A DNA stretch of 64,000 nt from CAWARU01 sp963805795 (GTDB lineage Bacteria; Pseudomonadota; Gammaproteobacteria; UBA6186; Azoamicaceae): positions 1 to 64,000 of the forward strand of contig CAWDVG010000001.1 in the NCBI GenBank assembly GCA_963805795.1, in the 5' to 3' direction. Below, piece after piece: positions 34,845-44,801 of the stretch (positions are counted from its first letter, which is position 1; each line of letters opens with the position of its first letter). The position numbers and the translations under genes were made by a program. Under the pieces are notes generated by a model. The model saw nothing but the letters and a program-made list of their open reading frames with translations. It was not told the origin of the DNA and searched no databases.

Positions 34845-36872
34845 GTGCAAAGTTCTTTTAGTTTTTCTAATTACATAAAAAAAGGGTTGCAAATGGTTTT
34901 GCCAGTCTATGTAAAAAACCTATCTGTAATATTAAAAAGCTTTTTGCTAAAGAATAAAAAGTCAAAAATAAGAAATCGTTTTCTGGAACAAGAGCAGGAT
35001 ATCGATTCTCCCATTACGGTTTTTTGGAGTTTGGATGCCGGTATGAAGCCGCATTATATTTCTCAATGCATTTTAGCTCGTACCTTACAGGAACTTGGTC
35101 ATCGGGTTTTGATGTTGCATTGCTTTCAGTATCTTTCACGTTGTGTAGTAAAGGATGCGTCACAGATTCCAATTAATGCTACGAAAATGCAAAATATAAA
35201 TGTCTGTAATAGCTGCGCAAAAAATGGTATCGAATTATCCACTGATTATGGACTGCCAATACTAGATTTGGGTGTTTTAATTGATGAAGCAGCATTGAAA
35301 GCTGTGCATCATGAGATGAAAATATTTAGTGGGGATTTTAGTGATTTTATTTTTGAGGGTATAGAATTTGGAAAAATTTGTGCAGGTGAAGTTGTGCGTG
35401 TACGGAAGCTTTGTAATTGGAGAGCCCTTACTAATGAAAATTTAACATTGCAGAAAAAATATATAGAAACTGCAATATTGTCCTATCTAGCGTTCAAGAA
35501 GTTAACACAACGTTATAAAAAGATTAATCGTGTACTGTTTTTTGGTGATTATTCGTTAGTGATGGGACTTATTTACTATGCCAATCAGAATAATATTCCC
35601 ACAACCAATATAACCCACACATCTGTTAATAACATTGATCCTGGGAAATTAGTTCTCATGTCGGCACTGTCACTGGGTGATTATTTTCTACGTGTGCAAA
35701 GATGGCCAGAATGGGGTAGAAATGCATTAACGTCACAACAAGTAGAAGATATTAGTGCTGACATTATTTACCGCTTGTCAGGTTCAGGGGCAACAATTTA
35801 TTCGCCAAATAAAACATTCACGACCAATACTTTACTGAAAGATATGAGTTTATCCTCAGAACGAAAAACACTGGTGGCCTTTACCAGCAGTTTAGATGAA
35901 GTTTTGGCAACTAGGCTACAATACGAAGCATTAGGGAATGATATTATTCCAACGATGGGGCCATTTGAAAACCAAATAGATTGGTTACAAGCCTTAGTGA
36001 GTTTTGTGGAAGAAAGCTGCGAATTACAGCTTATAGTGCGTATACATCCAAGAGAGGGAGAAAAATCTTCCCTAGCAGGTGGGTCAGAACATCTAATTGC
36101 ATTGAGAGAGGCATTTAGTGGAAAGTTCAAACATATTCGCTTTGTTTGGCCAGAAGATAATGTTTCCAGTTACGATTTAGGGGAAATAGCAGATCTGGTT
36201 TTAATTGGTTGGACATCACTGGGTTTAGAGATGGCACGTTTAGGGGTGCCAGTAATGGCCGCTTTCCGTTATATGGCATATCCTTATGGTGATTTAATTG
36301 AATGGGAAGAAACTAAAAAATATTACTTTAACAAAATTACTATGTTACTTAGTGAAACAATTGACATGGAAAAAATTAAAAAAGCATTTCGATGGTTTAA
36401 TATTCTAAGGTTGGGTGCTACAGTTGATATTGGCGATATGGCACCCGGAAACGACTTCCGATCACTGCCGCAATATCGAAAACCCTCAAATTCGCAGATA
36501 TTAGAAGATGTATTGATAAAAGGGAAAGAACTTGTAGAGATTAATATGGAAAAATTAAAAAAGAATTCTCATGAGAATGAAGAACAAGCTATACAACTTT
36601 ATTTGAGAAGAATAATTTGGTTCTTATTGTTTGGTGAAAAGAGAGAAAACGATTATATTTTAACCTTGATCCTGAATTCTAAAATAGATGAAAATGATAT
36701 CCTGTTTGAAGCCGAAGATATATTAGCTAAGATAGTTGGATCTGATGTTGTCTTTGGAAATAAAATGAAAAGAGTAAAAAAATATTCACCCATGCTAGCA
36801 AGACTGATTTTACTTGGAGCTCAAAAAAGAATATTCCAGAATGAAAATTCTCAGGAAGAAGTTATTTTATGA
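34845..36872 (+). CDS. Surface-polysaccharide GT-B-type glycosyltransferase, large
   Basis: 675 aa from GTG. Residues 1-60 are basic. Residues of about 60-560 look like two Rossmann-like GT-B halves: VFWSLDAGMKPHYISQCILA and LGHRVLML in the first, then LIVRIHPREGEK, IRFVWPEDN and DLVLIGWTSLGLEMARLGVP in the second. The RIHPRE and G-W-TS-GLEMA-GVPV elements resemble capsule-synthesis (KpsS/KpsC, CapSynth) and CDP-glycerol-type transferases. The C-terminal 100 residues are helical and Lys/Glu-rich. It overlaps the next gene by ATGA. The donor sugar is not assignable. Confidence 0.6.
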   Translation: MQSSFSFSNYIKKGLQMVLPVYVKNLSVILKSFLLKNKKSKIRNRFLEQEQDIDSPITVFWSLDAGMKPHYISQCILARTLQELGHRVLMLHCFQYLSRCVVKDASQIPINATKMQNINVCNSCAKNGIELSTDYGLPILDLGVLIDEAALKAVHHEMKIFSGDFSDFIFEGIEFGKICAGEVVRVRKLCNWRALTNENLTLQKKYIETAILSYLAFKKLTQRYKKINRVLFFGDYSLVMGLIYYANQNNIPTTNITHTSVNNIDPGKLVLMSALSLGDYFLRVQRWPEWGRNALTSQQVEDISADIIYRLSGSGATIYSPNKTFTTNTLLKDMSLSSERKTLVAFTSSLDEVLATRLQYEALGNDIIPTMGPFENQIDWLQALVSFVEESCELQLIVRIHPREGEKSSLAGGSEHLIALREAFSGKFKHIRFVWPEDNVSSYDLGEIADLVLIGWTSLGLEMARLGVPVMAAFRYMAYPYGDLIEWEETKKYYFNKITMLLSETIDMEKIKKAFRWFNILRLGATVDIGDMAPGNDFRSLPQYRKPSNSQILEDVLIKGKELVEINMEKLKKNSHENEEQAIQLYLRRIIWFLLFGEKRENDYILTLILNSKIDENDILFEAEDILAKIVGSDVVFGNKMKRVKKYSPMLARLILLGAQKRIFQNENSQEEVIL

Positions 36873-37909
36873 CAATTGTAAATTTTTCAAAAACGCTCGG
36901 TAATGTTGCACTTGAGAGCTTTGGCTACATAAAAGAAGACAAGAATATACATGCAGTACAACTTCGAGCGTTGGATGCTTTAAAAGAACAACCGAAACGT
37001 GAAAATTGTCTCTTATGTGCGGTCCGAATTAACGATGAACTGACTTTTTTGCATCGTTCTATAAAATATGTTCGATGTAAAAACTGTGGGCATATTCAAA
37101 CCCAAGTCGTAACGCCTTCCGGTTATCCTCATGAACAAAGCGGTGATACAAATTTTGACAAAATATATCCCGCTTTAGAGATAGATGCATACATCTCTAG
37201 GCGTAAACGCATTTATGAACCTAAATTAGAATGGGCGCTAAAGCATTTAAGGCAATTAGAACCACAGATAAAGCACTATTCAAAAATTAAATGGTTGGAA
37301 TTAGGAAGTGGAGCTGGGTATTTTTTAAGTGCACTGAAGGAAAATGGGATCCACGATATTGTTGGAATAGAGAAAAATGTAACGCTTGCTGAATTCTCAA
37401 ACGACACCATAGGGGACCATACGATATGCTATGCTGGTGAATTGGCCGATGTCTTGTTAGAGTATCCAGCAGACATTTACGTTGCATTTTTTGTGTTGGA
37501 ACACATAGAGAATCCACAGCAGTTTTGGCATGTTTTAGAACAATTACCTAAAGACACAATTTTTATTTTCTCTGTTCCCATGTTTGGTTTTGCGACGCTA
37601 TTGGAATCGGCTTTTGTTGACTATGCCGCACGAAATCTTGATAATGCAGTCCATACACAATTATATTCTGAAGAATCTATAAATTTTGCATTAAAGAAAT
37701 CTGGCTATGAAAAAATTGCACAGTGGGTGTTTGGACAAGATTCTCATGATCTAATGCGCTTGATGTTGCTAAAGCTTGAGAATTTATATTCCAAAGAATT
37801 GCTTAAAGAAATTCAAGAAAAATTGTTGAAGATCTTAGATCCTGTTCAGGCTGTTTTGGATCAAAATTATCTTTCCGATGCAAGACATGTTATAGCGATT
37901 AAACGCTAA
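36869..37909 (+). CDS. Zinc-ribbon SAM methyltransferase
   Basis: 346 aa. An N-terminal zinc-binding pair is visible (CLLC near residue 48 and CKNCGHIQT near 70), typical of the NDP-sugar C-methyltransferase-like group. The Rossmann domain has WLELGSGAGYFLSALKENGI (about 141-160), VGIEKN and YVAFFVLEHIENPQQFW (about 207-223), where the H-E-E-type segment matches Methyltransf_23 proteins. The substrate is probably a nucleotide-linked keto sugar. The ATGA overlap with the preceding transferase indicates translational coupling. Confidence 0.75.
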   Translation: MTIVNFSKTLGNVALESFGYIKEDKNIHAVQLRALDALKEQPKRENCLLCAVRINDELTFLHRSIKYVRCKNCGHIQTQVVTPSGYPHEQSGDTNFDKIYPALEIDAYISRRKRIYEPKLEWALKHLRQLEPQIKHYSKIKWLELGSGAGYFLSALKENGIHDIVGIEKNVTLAEFSNDTIGDHTICYAGELADVLLEYPADIYVAFFVLEHIENPQQFWHVLEQLPKDTIFIFSVPMFGFATLLESAFVDYAARNLDNAVHTQLYSEESINFALKKSGYEKIAQWVFGQDSHDLMRLMLLKLENLYSKELLKEIQEKLLKILDPVQAVLDQNYLSDARHVIAIKR

Positions 37910-37930
37910 AAATTGACAATGAAGGAATGA

Positions 37931-38983
37931 ATGATGGTTGCTTATTCTTTTGCTAAAGATTCAGTGTTCAGGACTGGGTATAATAAAGTTAAATGGTGGT
38001 TTATTTTATTCTTTGGATTGATTCAATTTACAAAAACACAACAAACTTCAGATGAAGTCTATCAAAAAATGATTAGCTTGCACTGTATGACTAATGGATT
38101 TGCAACTAAGTTATTAGGAAAAATATTTAGTATTGTTAACCCTAAGAAAAAAATACAAGACTGCGTTGGAATCCTAGGTAATCTTTCTGTATCGGATATC
38201 AATAGTATTGCGAAGCAAATTGAAGAGAATGGTTATTATGTTTTTGAGAAAAAGTTGCCTGAAACGATATGTGCAGTGCTAGAACAATATGCACTAAATA
38301 CGCCTGCTAATTTAGAAGGAAGATGGGGAACAGGACAGGGTGAGAAAGCAATTTTTAATCCTAATGAGATTCCCAAATCCTACACCTATCGACTAGCTGA
38401 GGAAAATTCTATTCAAAACTCCACGATTCAGGATTTGATGGCTGATAAAACGATACGAAATGTGGTAGCGACCTATATTTCAGCAAACCCCATTCTCTGT
38501 AGTGTTAACCTCTGGTGGAGTTCAATAATGGGTGGCAAGCCGGGTGCAGATGCTGCACAATTGTATCATTTTGATATGTCTCGTGCAAAGTGGTTGAACT
38601 TTTTCATATATCTCACAGATGTAGATTCTAATGGTGGACCTCATTGTGTTGTAAAAAAGAGCCATCATTTTAAGAATAAAAAAGGGTTTGACTTATTAAA
38701 ACGTGGTTATGTTCGTATCTCAGACGAAGATATCGAACTCGCTTACGGTAAAGAAAACATGATCGAAATTTGTGGGAAGAGGGGCACAATATTAGCAGTC
38801 GACACAAAGTGCTTTCATAAAGGTAAACCCCCAATTAGTCAGCATAGACTTATGTTTGAGCTGGTCTATGCCAGTAGTTTATTTGGAGGGCAATATACAA
38901 CATTAAAAAAACCCAAACAAATGACTGAGAAATTAAATTTGGCTTTTAAAGAAAATCCTGGGACCTATCGCCGTTATTTATAA
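37931..38983 (+). CDS. Phytanoyl-CoA dioxygenase (PhyH)-like Fe(II)/2-oxoglutarate oxygenase
   Basis: 350 aa. An ATG with GAAGGA just upstream begins the frame. The central double-stranded beta-helix has the metal triad H-x-D in LYHFDMSRAKWLNFFIYL (about 215-232) and the distal His in DTKCFHKGKPP, followed by R in QHRLMFELVYA for 2-oxoglutarate. A possible substrate recognition loop is VDSNGGPHCVVKKSHHFK. PhyH-like oxygenases hydroxylate or desaturate sugars and lipids in several antibiotic and glycan loci. Here it may tailor a sugar; no specific reaction can be assigned. Confidence 0.75.
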   Translation: MMVAYSFAKDSVFRTGYNKVKWWFILFFGLIQFTKTQQTSDEVYQKMISLHCMTNGFATKLLGKIFSIVNPKKKIQDCVGILGNLSVSDINSIAKQIEENGYYVFEKKLPETICAVLEQYALNTPANLEGRWGTGQGEKAIFNPNEIPKSYTYRLAEENSIQNSTIQDLMADKTIRNVVATYISANPILCSVNLWWSSIMGGKPGADAAQLYHFDMSRAKWLNFFIYLTDVDSNGGPHCVVKKSHHFKNKKGFDLLKRGYVRISDEDIELAYGKENMIEICGKRGTILAVDTKCFHKGKPPISQHRLMFELVYASSLFGGQYTTLKKPKQMTEKLNLAFKENPGTYRRYL

Positions 38984-39002
38984 TTTGTATAAGGTTCATT
39001 AG

Positions 39003-39542
39003 ATGAATATTCCTGATATCATTGGCGATCGTGTTTTACTTCGTTCTTTTACCGAAGAGTATATTACCCTGGAATATGTAAGTTGGTTAAACAATCCAGA
39101 AGTGGTTAAATATAGTGAGCAAAGACATAAGAAACATAGCAAACAGAGTTGTAAAGAATACTATCAATCCATACAGAAGAATGGTCATCATTTCTGGGCA
39201 ATTCTTAATAATCAAACTTCAAAAAAACATATTGGTAACTTAACTGCTTATATAGACAAAAATAACTTAATCGCGGATATGGCCATCATGATTGGAGATT
39301 TGAGTTTTCAAGGCCAAGGATATGGGCGAGAAGCATGGATGTTAGCCTGTGAATATTTATTAGAATCGAAAGAAATTCGCAAAGTCACAGCTGGGACAAT
39401 GGCTATTAATAAACCAATGCTTAAGATCATGGAATTTTCTGGTATGCAACAAGAAGGCATTCGATCACAACATTTTTTAGTCAATGGGAAACCTGTTGAT
39501 TTAATTTTTGTCGCAAAATATTCGGATCATTTTTCATTATGA
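39003..39542 (+). CDS. GNAT-family N-acetyltransferase
   Basis: 179 aa. The RimJ/RimL-like layout is clear: RVLLRSFTEEYITLEYVSWL at the start, HFWAILNNQTSKKHIGNLTA, and the acetyl-CoA loop LSFQGQGYGREAWML (about 101-115, matching Q/R-x-x-G-x-G/A). NKPMLKIMEFSGMQQEG is the family's C-terminal block. In nonulosonic-acid loci, similar enzymes acetylate a UDP- or CMP-linked amino sugar (PseH/WbpD-like). ATGA overlap with the next gene, the sugar amidotransferase, suggests that they work on the same sugar. Confidence 0.85.
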   Translation: MNIPDIIGDRVLLRSFTEEYITLEYVSWLNNPEVVKYSEQRHKKHSKQSCKEYYQSIQKNGHHFWAILNNQTSKKHIGNLTAYIDKNNLIADMAIMIGDLSFQGQGYGREAWMLACEYLLESKEIRKVTAGTMAINKPMLKIMEFSGMQQEGIRSQHFLVNGKPVDLIFVAKYSDHFSL

Positions 39543-40729
39543 AATACTGTAGTTTATGTATAATGCCAGCAAGCCGTCCGAGTTTAAAATTAGATTCAGA
39601 AGGTGTTTGTAATGCCTGTCGATGGCAAGAAAACAAAAAGAATATTAACTGGTTAGAACGCAGAGAAGAGCTGAATACAATTGTCGATTGGGCAAAGAAT
39701 AATTCTGATAGCACCTGGAATTGTATATTGGGTGTGAGTGGTGGCAAGGATAGCACCTGGCAGGCCATGCACTTACGTGATGAGCTAGGATTAAACCCTT
39801 TATTAGTTCAATTTGTAAGTTCCGATGGTAATGAGTTGGGCCGAGACAATATTGAAAATTTAATTAGATTAGGCTTTTCTTTAATTAGTGTACAACCCAG
39901 CCCAAAGATTTCTCAAATATTATCGAAAGAATCTTTCTTACGCTATGGAAATTTGCATAAATATGCAGAAATGGCTTTATTTGCTATTCCTTTTCGGATG
40001 GCTATACGGTATAACATTCCGTTGGTTTTCTTTGGTGAAAATCCAGCACTAGAAGCTGGAGACTGCAATACCGGCGAAGGCTGGGATGCAACAATGATTT
40101 GCAATAACAATACCCTCGGTGGAGATAGCTATAAAATTTGGCTGAGCGATGAAGTGTCTGAGGGAGATCTTATTCAATACCAATTTCCAACACCCGTTGA
40201 ATTTAGGAACTGGGCTGGTAAAGGAATATTTATGGGGTATTACTTAAATTGGTCAAGTTGGAAAAATGCTGTATTTGCAATTCGCAATGGGATGAAATGT
40301 CAAACAGCAGACTATAAAGATTTAGGTTCTCACTATAAACATAATTCGTTAGATAGCGATTATGGCGGAATTGTAAATGCCATGTTAAAACAAATCAAAC
40401 TGGGGTTTGGTAATACAACGGAACATGCTTGCTATGATGTGCGCAGTGGAAGAATAACGAGGGAAGAGGCTGCTGTGTTGGCCAGAGAATTAGACGGTAG
40501 ATGTCACCCTCGTTTTATCCAATCTTATTGTGATTGGATAAATATTGAAGTAGAAAGATTTTGGCAAGTAGCAAACAGCTATCGCGGTAATATGTGGGAA
40601 AGAAATAGCCATAATCAATGGTCATTGAAGAATCCCATTTGGGAACAAATAGATTGTTCGAAAACACAAAGTTTTGAGGATATTATTAAAAAACTTAACA
40701 CCCAAATCACAGAGCATCAATACGAATGA
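39539..40729 (+). CDS. N-acetyl sugar amidotransferase, WbpG/PseA family
   Basis: 396 aa. A zinc-ribbon-like N-terminus (YCSLCIMPASRPSL, then GVCNACRWQ) precedes a PP-loop ATP-pyrophosphatase motif ILGVSGGKDSTWQAM (about 61-75). WbpG/PseA enzymes turn an N-acetyl group into an acetamidino group with ammonia from a HisH/HisF-type pair. HisH- and HisF-like genes are present at 48767 and 49378. PFRMAIRYNIPLVFFGENP and AGKGIFMGYYLNWSSWKNA match the family body. A second, more divergent copy follows immediately with an ATGA overlap. Confidence 0.88.
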   Translation: MKYCSLCIMPASRPSLKLDSEGVCNACRWQENKKNINWLERREELNTIVDWAKNNSDSTWNCILGVSGGKDSTWQAMHLRDELGLNPLLVQFVSSDGNELGRDNIENLIRLGFSLISVQPSPKISQILSKESFLRYGNLHKYAEMALFAIPFRMAIRYNIPLVFFGENPALEAGDCNTGEGWDATMICNNNTLGGDSYKIWLSDEVSEGDLIQYQFPTPVEFRNWAGKGIFMGYYLNWSSWKNAVFAIRNGMKCQTADYKDLGSHYKHNSLDSDYGGIVNAMLKQIKLGFGNTTEHACYDVRSGRITREEAAVLARELDGRCHPRFIQSYCDWINIEVERFWQVANSYRGNMWERNSHNQWSLKNPIWEQIDCSKTQSFEDIIKKLNTQITEHQYE

Positions 40730-42060
40730 TAGAACATATTCATTACTGTCGTAAATGTCTGTATCCATCTAACCACCCTTTATTTCTTTCTTTTACAAAG
40801 GAAGGTGTTTGTTATGGCTGCAAAATACATGAAGAAAAGGATGAAATTGATTGGAATCTTAAATTATTAGAGTTAAAGAAAATCGTGGTTCCTTATCACA
40901 CCAAAACTAACTATGATTGTATAGTGCCTGTTTGCGGTGGAAAAGATACATTTTTTACGCTTCATATCGTTAAAAAAGTTTTGAAATTAAATCCCTTATT
41001 AATTTCTTATAATCGTTGGTATAACACGACTGTTGGAATTCAAAATCTAGAAAATCTCAGAACCTATTTCGGATGCGATATTATCACTATGACGCCAAAG
41101 GAAGATAATATTAAAACGATAATAAAGGAAACGATACAAATAATGGGAAGTATGCATTGGTGTTATTTGGCCGGATCCACAGTTTTTCCTGTGCAGATGG
41201 CAGTTAAATTAAAAATTCCTCTGATTATTTGGGGCGCTCATCAGGGGCTTGATCAAGTAGGGATGTTTTCACATTTGGATGAAGTTGAAATGACGCGTCG
41301 TTATAGACGCGAACATGATCTTCTGGGTTTTGAAGCTGAAGATTTAGTCAATAAAACTTTTCCATTAAGTGAAGAGCTCCTCAAACCCTATTTTTATCCG
41401 AGCGACCTTGAATTAGCAAGAACGGGTGTCAGGGGAATTTATTTAAATAATTACCTACGATGGGATAGTAAAGCGCAGCATGAAGACATGATCCGCTCTT
41501 ATGGTTATTTATCTGCAGCACAGCATAGAACATTCGATTCTTATAATGATGTTCATTGTGCACATTATTCAGGTATCCATGATTATATTAAATTTTGTAA
41601 GTTTGGATTTGGTAAAGTGATGGATCATGCCTGCAGAGAGATTAGGTTAAAGAGATTATCTAGGCAAGCGGCTATAAAATGGGTTGCAGAATACCAAAAC
41701 AAGATCCCCACCGATGCTGAAAAATTTTTAAATTGGTTGGGATGGTCTGGACTGAAATTCCAACAGTATATCGATCAACATCGTGATCCAAAAGTATGGA
41801 CTCAATTGGACAATAAAATCTGGCAATTAAAGCAATCTATTGCTGGGCAGAGCAAAAGCAATCAGGATAATCTTGATATAAAAGAAGAAGAGATGAATAC
41901 TTGTCAATTTGTTATCAATACAAACCCTTCAAATATGGAATTTTCTCAAGATTATCCTTTAATGACGCGAGGGTTTTCAGAGTCATATAAACCATCAATA
42001 CAAAAAGAGTCAATGCAAAATTGGCATCCAGATAAATACAAAAGTGAGGCATATGTATAA
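40726..42060 (+). CDS. Divergent N-acetyl sugar amidotransferase-like protein (second copy)
   Basis: 444 aa. The N-terminal ribbon (YCRKCLYPSNHPL, then GVCYGCKIHEEKDEIDW) and the body match the WbpG/PseA family. The PP-loop reads IVPVCGGKDTFFTLH (about 68-82): the canonical SGGKDS is CGGKDT here. An extra 60-70 residues at the C-terminus are polar and probably disordered. Either both copies act as a heteromeric pair, or this one modifies another position or sugar. It overlaps the cytidylyltransferase downstream by eight bases. Confidence 0.8.
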   Translation: MIEHIHYCRKCLYPSNHPLFLSFTKEGVCYGCKIHEEKDEIDWNLKLLELKKIVVPYHTKTNYDCIVPVCGGKDTFFTLHIVKKVLKLNPLLISYNRWYNTTVGIQNLENLRTYFGCDIITMTPKEDNIKTIIKETIQIMGSMHWCYLAGSTVFPVQMAVKLKIPLIIWGAHQGLDQVGMFSHLDEVEMTRRYRREHDLLGFEAEDLVNKTFPLSEELLKPYFYPSDLELARTGVRGIYLNNYLRWDSKAQHEDMIRSYGYLSAAQHRTFDSYNDVHCAHYSGIHDYIKFCKFGFGKVMDHACREIRLKRLSRQAAIKWVAEYQNKIPTDAEKFLNWLGWSGLKFQQYIDQHRDPKVWTQLDNKIWQLKQSIAGQSKSNQDNLDIKEEEMNTCQFVINTNPSNMEFSQDYPLMTRGFSESYKPSIQKESMQNWHPDKYKSEAYV

Positions 42061-42811
42061 GAGTATACCTAAAAAGATAGTTGCAACCATTGAAGCCAGG
42101 ATGGATTCAGTGCGCCTACCTGGTAAGGTCTTGTTGCCTGTTCTGGGCAAGCCTATATTGCAGCATATTATAGAACGTTTACGAAGAAGTGAGTATATTG
42201 ACGAGGTCGTGGTTGCCACAACTACCCATCCCACAGATGAAACTATAGTCGACCTCTGCTTTTCTATTAACTGCCCAGTATTTCGTGGAAGCGTTAATAA
42301 TATCGTTGAAAGACTACTTGGAGCAAGCGAGGAGGTAGGAGCAGATATTATTATACAAGCAACGGGGGATAACCCGCTCATAGATCATAGAATTGTTGAC
42401 AAAACCATAAAGATGTTTTTTTCCGGTCAGTGTGACTATGCCTGTAATAATATTGAAGCCTCCTTTCCATTAGGGTTAGATGTTCGGATGTTCTCTAGGG
42501 AAGCGCTTTTAACGGTTGCGAGGCTGACAAAAGATCCCATTGATCTCATACATGGCAGTTATTTTATCTATCGTAGACCTGACATCTTCAAAATTGTTTC
42601 CTTTAAGGCTGAAGATGAGGATTATTGGCCAGAACTTAGGCTAACGGTTGATGAACCTGCAGATTATAAATTGATTCAAGCAATATATCAAAACCTCTAT
42701 GACAAAGACAATAACTTTGGTTTATCGGAAGTCATATCATTTTTGAAACAAAATCAAGATATTGCCAAGATTAATGCCAGTGTTAGACAGAAAATCGCCG
42801 CTGAGGCTTAA
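42053..42811 (+). CDS. Cytidylyltransferase, SpsF-like (CMP-sugar synthetase fold)
   Basis: 252 aa from the ATG at 42053, preceded by GTGAGG five bases earlier; a GTG at 42044 is less likely. The start KIVATIEARMDSVRLPGKVL is the nucleotide-binding loop of cytidylyltransferases (A-R-x-x-S-x-R-L-P-K). VVVATTTHPTDE, PVFRGSVNNIVERLLGA and ATGDNPLIDHR (metal-binding Asp) follow. The family activates acidic sugars or polyols with CTP. One of three such domains in this operon, it probably makes a different CMP or CDP sugar from the others. Confidence 0.85.
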   Translation: MYKSIPKKIVATIEARMDSVRLPGKVLLPVLGKPILQHIIERLRRSEYIDEVVVATTTHPTDETIVDLCFSINCPVFRGSVNNIVERLLGASEEVGADIIIQATGDNPLIDHRIVDKTIKMFFSGQCDYACNNIEASFPLGLDVRMFSREALLTVARLTKDPIDLIHGSYFIYRRPDIFKIVSFKAEDEDYWPELRLTVDEPADYKLIQAIYQNLYDKDNNFGLSEVISFLKQNQDIAKINASVRQKIAAEA

Positions 42812-42814
42812 GCC

Positions 42815-43759
42815 ATGTTAACTGCTGCAGTTATTGGTGCTGGTGTTATGGGATCTGGGCTGGAGGGTGAACCCTCTCTTGTCAGTCATGCCCAAATATT
42901 ATCGTTACATCCTCGAATCAATTTAACGAGTATTGTAGAGAGTGATAGCCATAGGCTAATAGATGCAACAAGACGCTGGGCTTGTGATGGTTATTCTAGG
43001 ATAGAGGAATTGATGACAATTAGTGTGCCAGACATTATTTCTATCTGTGTTCCAGACGAACAGCATGCTGTTTTTTTAGAAAGAATGCTTGAGTATAAAC
43101 CTAAACTCATTATTCTTGAGAAGCCTTGTACTACAGACTCAGCTAAAACAATGCAACTCATAGAACAATACAAGATGGCTGGGATCCCTATATTGGTAAA
43201 TTATCCTAGAAGATATATAGATATCTACAAAAATTTGAGGGAATGGTGTTTGCGAGATGGAGTAATAACTGCAACCATTCGCTATGCTAAAGGGTTCAAA
43301 CATAACGGTTGCCATGCTATTGATCTAGGAAGATTATTGTTTGGTGAGCCAATAAGTTGGAATGTTCTTGCTTCGCGAACGGATTATAAAAAAGACGACC
43401 CAACTTTATCTGTTTTCATGCAATATGAGCATTGCGATCAGTTTTATTTGCAAGCCTTAGATGAGAGGCAATATACTCACTTTGAGTTAGATATTTTTAC
43501 TAGAACAGGACGATTTATCATTGATAATGATCACTTGCGTTTTAGGAAATTTATAGTTTCTTCTAATGTAGGCGTGCCACTTGGTAGACGGCTTTCGGAA
43601 GAGAGTAAACAGAATATCGATCATGCATCAGCACTGTCAAATTTAGTCAATAATGCGGTAGCAGTGATTGAAAAGAATGAAAGGCCTATCTACACCATGC
43701 ATGAGGCTGCAAAAAGTGAACGAATAGTTTATCAGATATTTGATGATATGCGTATATGA
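42815..43759 (+). CDS. Gfo/Idh/MocA-family sugar oxidoreductase
   Basis: 314 aa. An N-terminal Rossmann start AAVIGAGVMGSGLEGEPSLV, SIVESDSHRL, and the signature LIILEKPCTTDSAKTMQLIE (EKP at about 105-107) are typical. YPRRYIDIYKNLREW and FKHNGCHAIDLGRLLFGE, with the conserved His-x-x-Asp, follow. The family oxidises or reduces nucleotide-activated sugars or polyols with NAD(P). It lies between the cytidylyltransferase and a GT-B-like gene with a four-base ATGA overlap. It could interconvert a keto group before amination. Confidence 0.85.
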   Translation: MLTAAVIGAGVMGSGLEGEPSLVSHAQILSLHPRINLTSIVESDSHRLIDATRRWACDGYSRIEELMTISVPDIISICVPDEQHAVFLERMLEYKPKLIILEKPCTTDSAKTMQLIEQYKMAGIPILVNYPRRYIDIYKNLREWCLRDGVITATIRYAKGFKHNGCHAIDLGRLLFGEPISWNVLASRTDYKKDDPTLSVFMQYEHCDQFYLQALDERQYTHFELDIFTRTGRFIIDNDHLRFRKFIVSSNVGVPLGRRLSEESKQNIDHASALSNLVNNAVAVIEKNERPIYTMHEAAKSERIVYQIFDDMRI

Positions 43760-44796
43760 TGGTTTCTGAATCAGTAAAAAATCATGAGTCCCTAGAATTG
43801 TTTCATAACTTCGAAAATGCCTTGTTCTATTGTGTTGATCCTGGTGCATATGCCATGTTTAGGGAAATAATACAAAAAATAAATGACAATTATACATGTA
43901 AGGTACAGTTATACTGTCAAGGTTGGGCTAAAATAAATGCCAAATTTCCTTTCAAATTTGTTGAAGACCTAGAAACAGATCTTAAATTATTATCAAATCA
44001 AAAAACATTATTGGTTCTCGGGTCGCAGGTAGATTTTTTAGATACACAATATTGGTTAGCCAAAGTTGATATGCTTCCGATTAAAAGCTTATTTGTTTTC
44101 GATCATTGGAAAAATTACACAAATCATTTTGTGAATCAAAAAAGCAAAAAAACCTATTTGCCCGACCATATATTTGTCCCCGATAATTTAGCAAAGAAAA
44201 AATTATTGGAAACTTTTCAACAGGTCAACCCAAATCTATTGCAAGAACTTGAACAAAAAACGATAGTTTCTAAACATTTTTCTATTGACAATAATTGTAA
44301 ATTAGTCCGTTCTTTCACAGATAAACAAAGACTTGAAATGCGCGAAAAATGGTGTATTGGCTTCAAGAAGATGGTAGTTCTATTTTTAGAGCCTGACGTG
44401 GAAGATAAAGCTAGTTATCCGGGCTATAATACCGAATCGATTATTCGCTATATAAAAAAATATGTGGAAAATACAGAAAATAATTTTGATGATTTACGGC
44501 TTGTCGTCAAACCACATCCTCGACAGATGGCTGGAAATATTATAAAAATGTTACAAGAATTATGGGGTCATAGTAATATAAATTGGCATGTTTCCAAAGA
44601 CGAAACTGCAGAAGAATTAATAGCTGCGGCAGATGAGGTGTGGGGAATAACAACGGTGGCACTCATTGTCGCAAGTTTAATGGGGAAGACCATAAAAAGT
44701 TTTCAAACTTGTCGAAACAAATATGGTCGAGAACAATCTAACGATTATCTCGAACCTTATCTTATTGACGATCCTTTTGTTGCATCAATGAAGTAA
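43756..44796 (+). CDS. Putative glycosyltransferase-like protein, GT-B C-terminal half
   Basis: 346 aa, not assigned to a named family. The N-terminal half is alpha/beta (ALFYCVDPGAYAMFREIIQK, KTLLVLGSQVDFL, KSLFVFDHWKNYTNHF, HIFVPDNLAKKKLLETF). The C-terminal half has LRLVVKPHPRQMAGNIIKML and ADEVWGITTVALIVASLMGK, the KPHPR and 'which object, which GVP' pattern of GT-B or sialyltransferase-like folds. It sits between an oxidoreductase and an asparagine synthase-like gene. A role as a transferase of the modified sugar is plausible. Confidence 0.5.
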   Translation: MMVSESVKNHESLELFHNFENALFYCVDPGAYAMFREIIQKINDNYTCKVQLYCQGWAKINAKFPFKFVEDLETDLKLLSNQKTLLVLGSQVDFLDTQYWLAKVDMLPIKSLFVFDHWKNYTNHFVNQKSKKTYLPDHIFVPDNLAKKKLLETFQQVNPNLLQELEQKTIVSKHFSIDNNCKLVRSFTDKQRLEMREKWCIGFKKMVVLFLEPDVEDKASYPGYNTESIIRYIKKYVENTENNFDDLRLVVKPHPRQMAGNIIKMLQELWGHSNINWHVSKDETAEELIAAADEVWGITTVALIVASLMGKTIKSFQTCRNKYGREQSNDYLEPYLIDDPFVASMK

Positions 44797-44801
44797 TTAA
44801 T

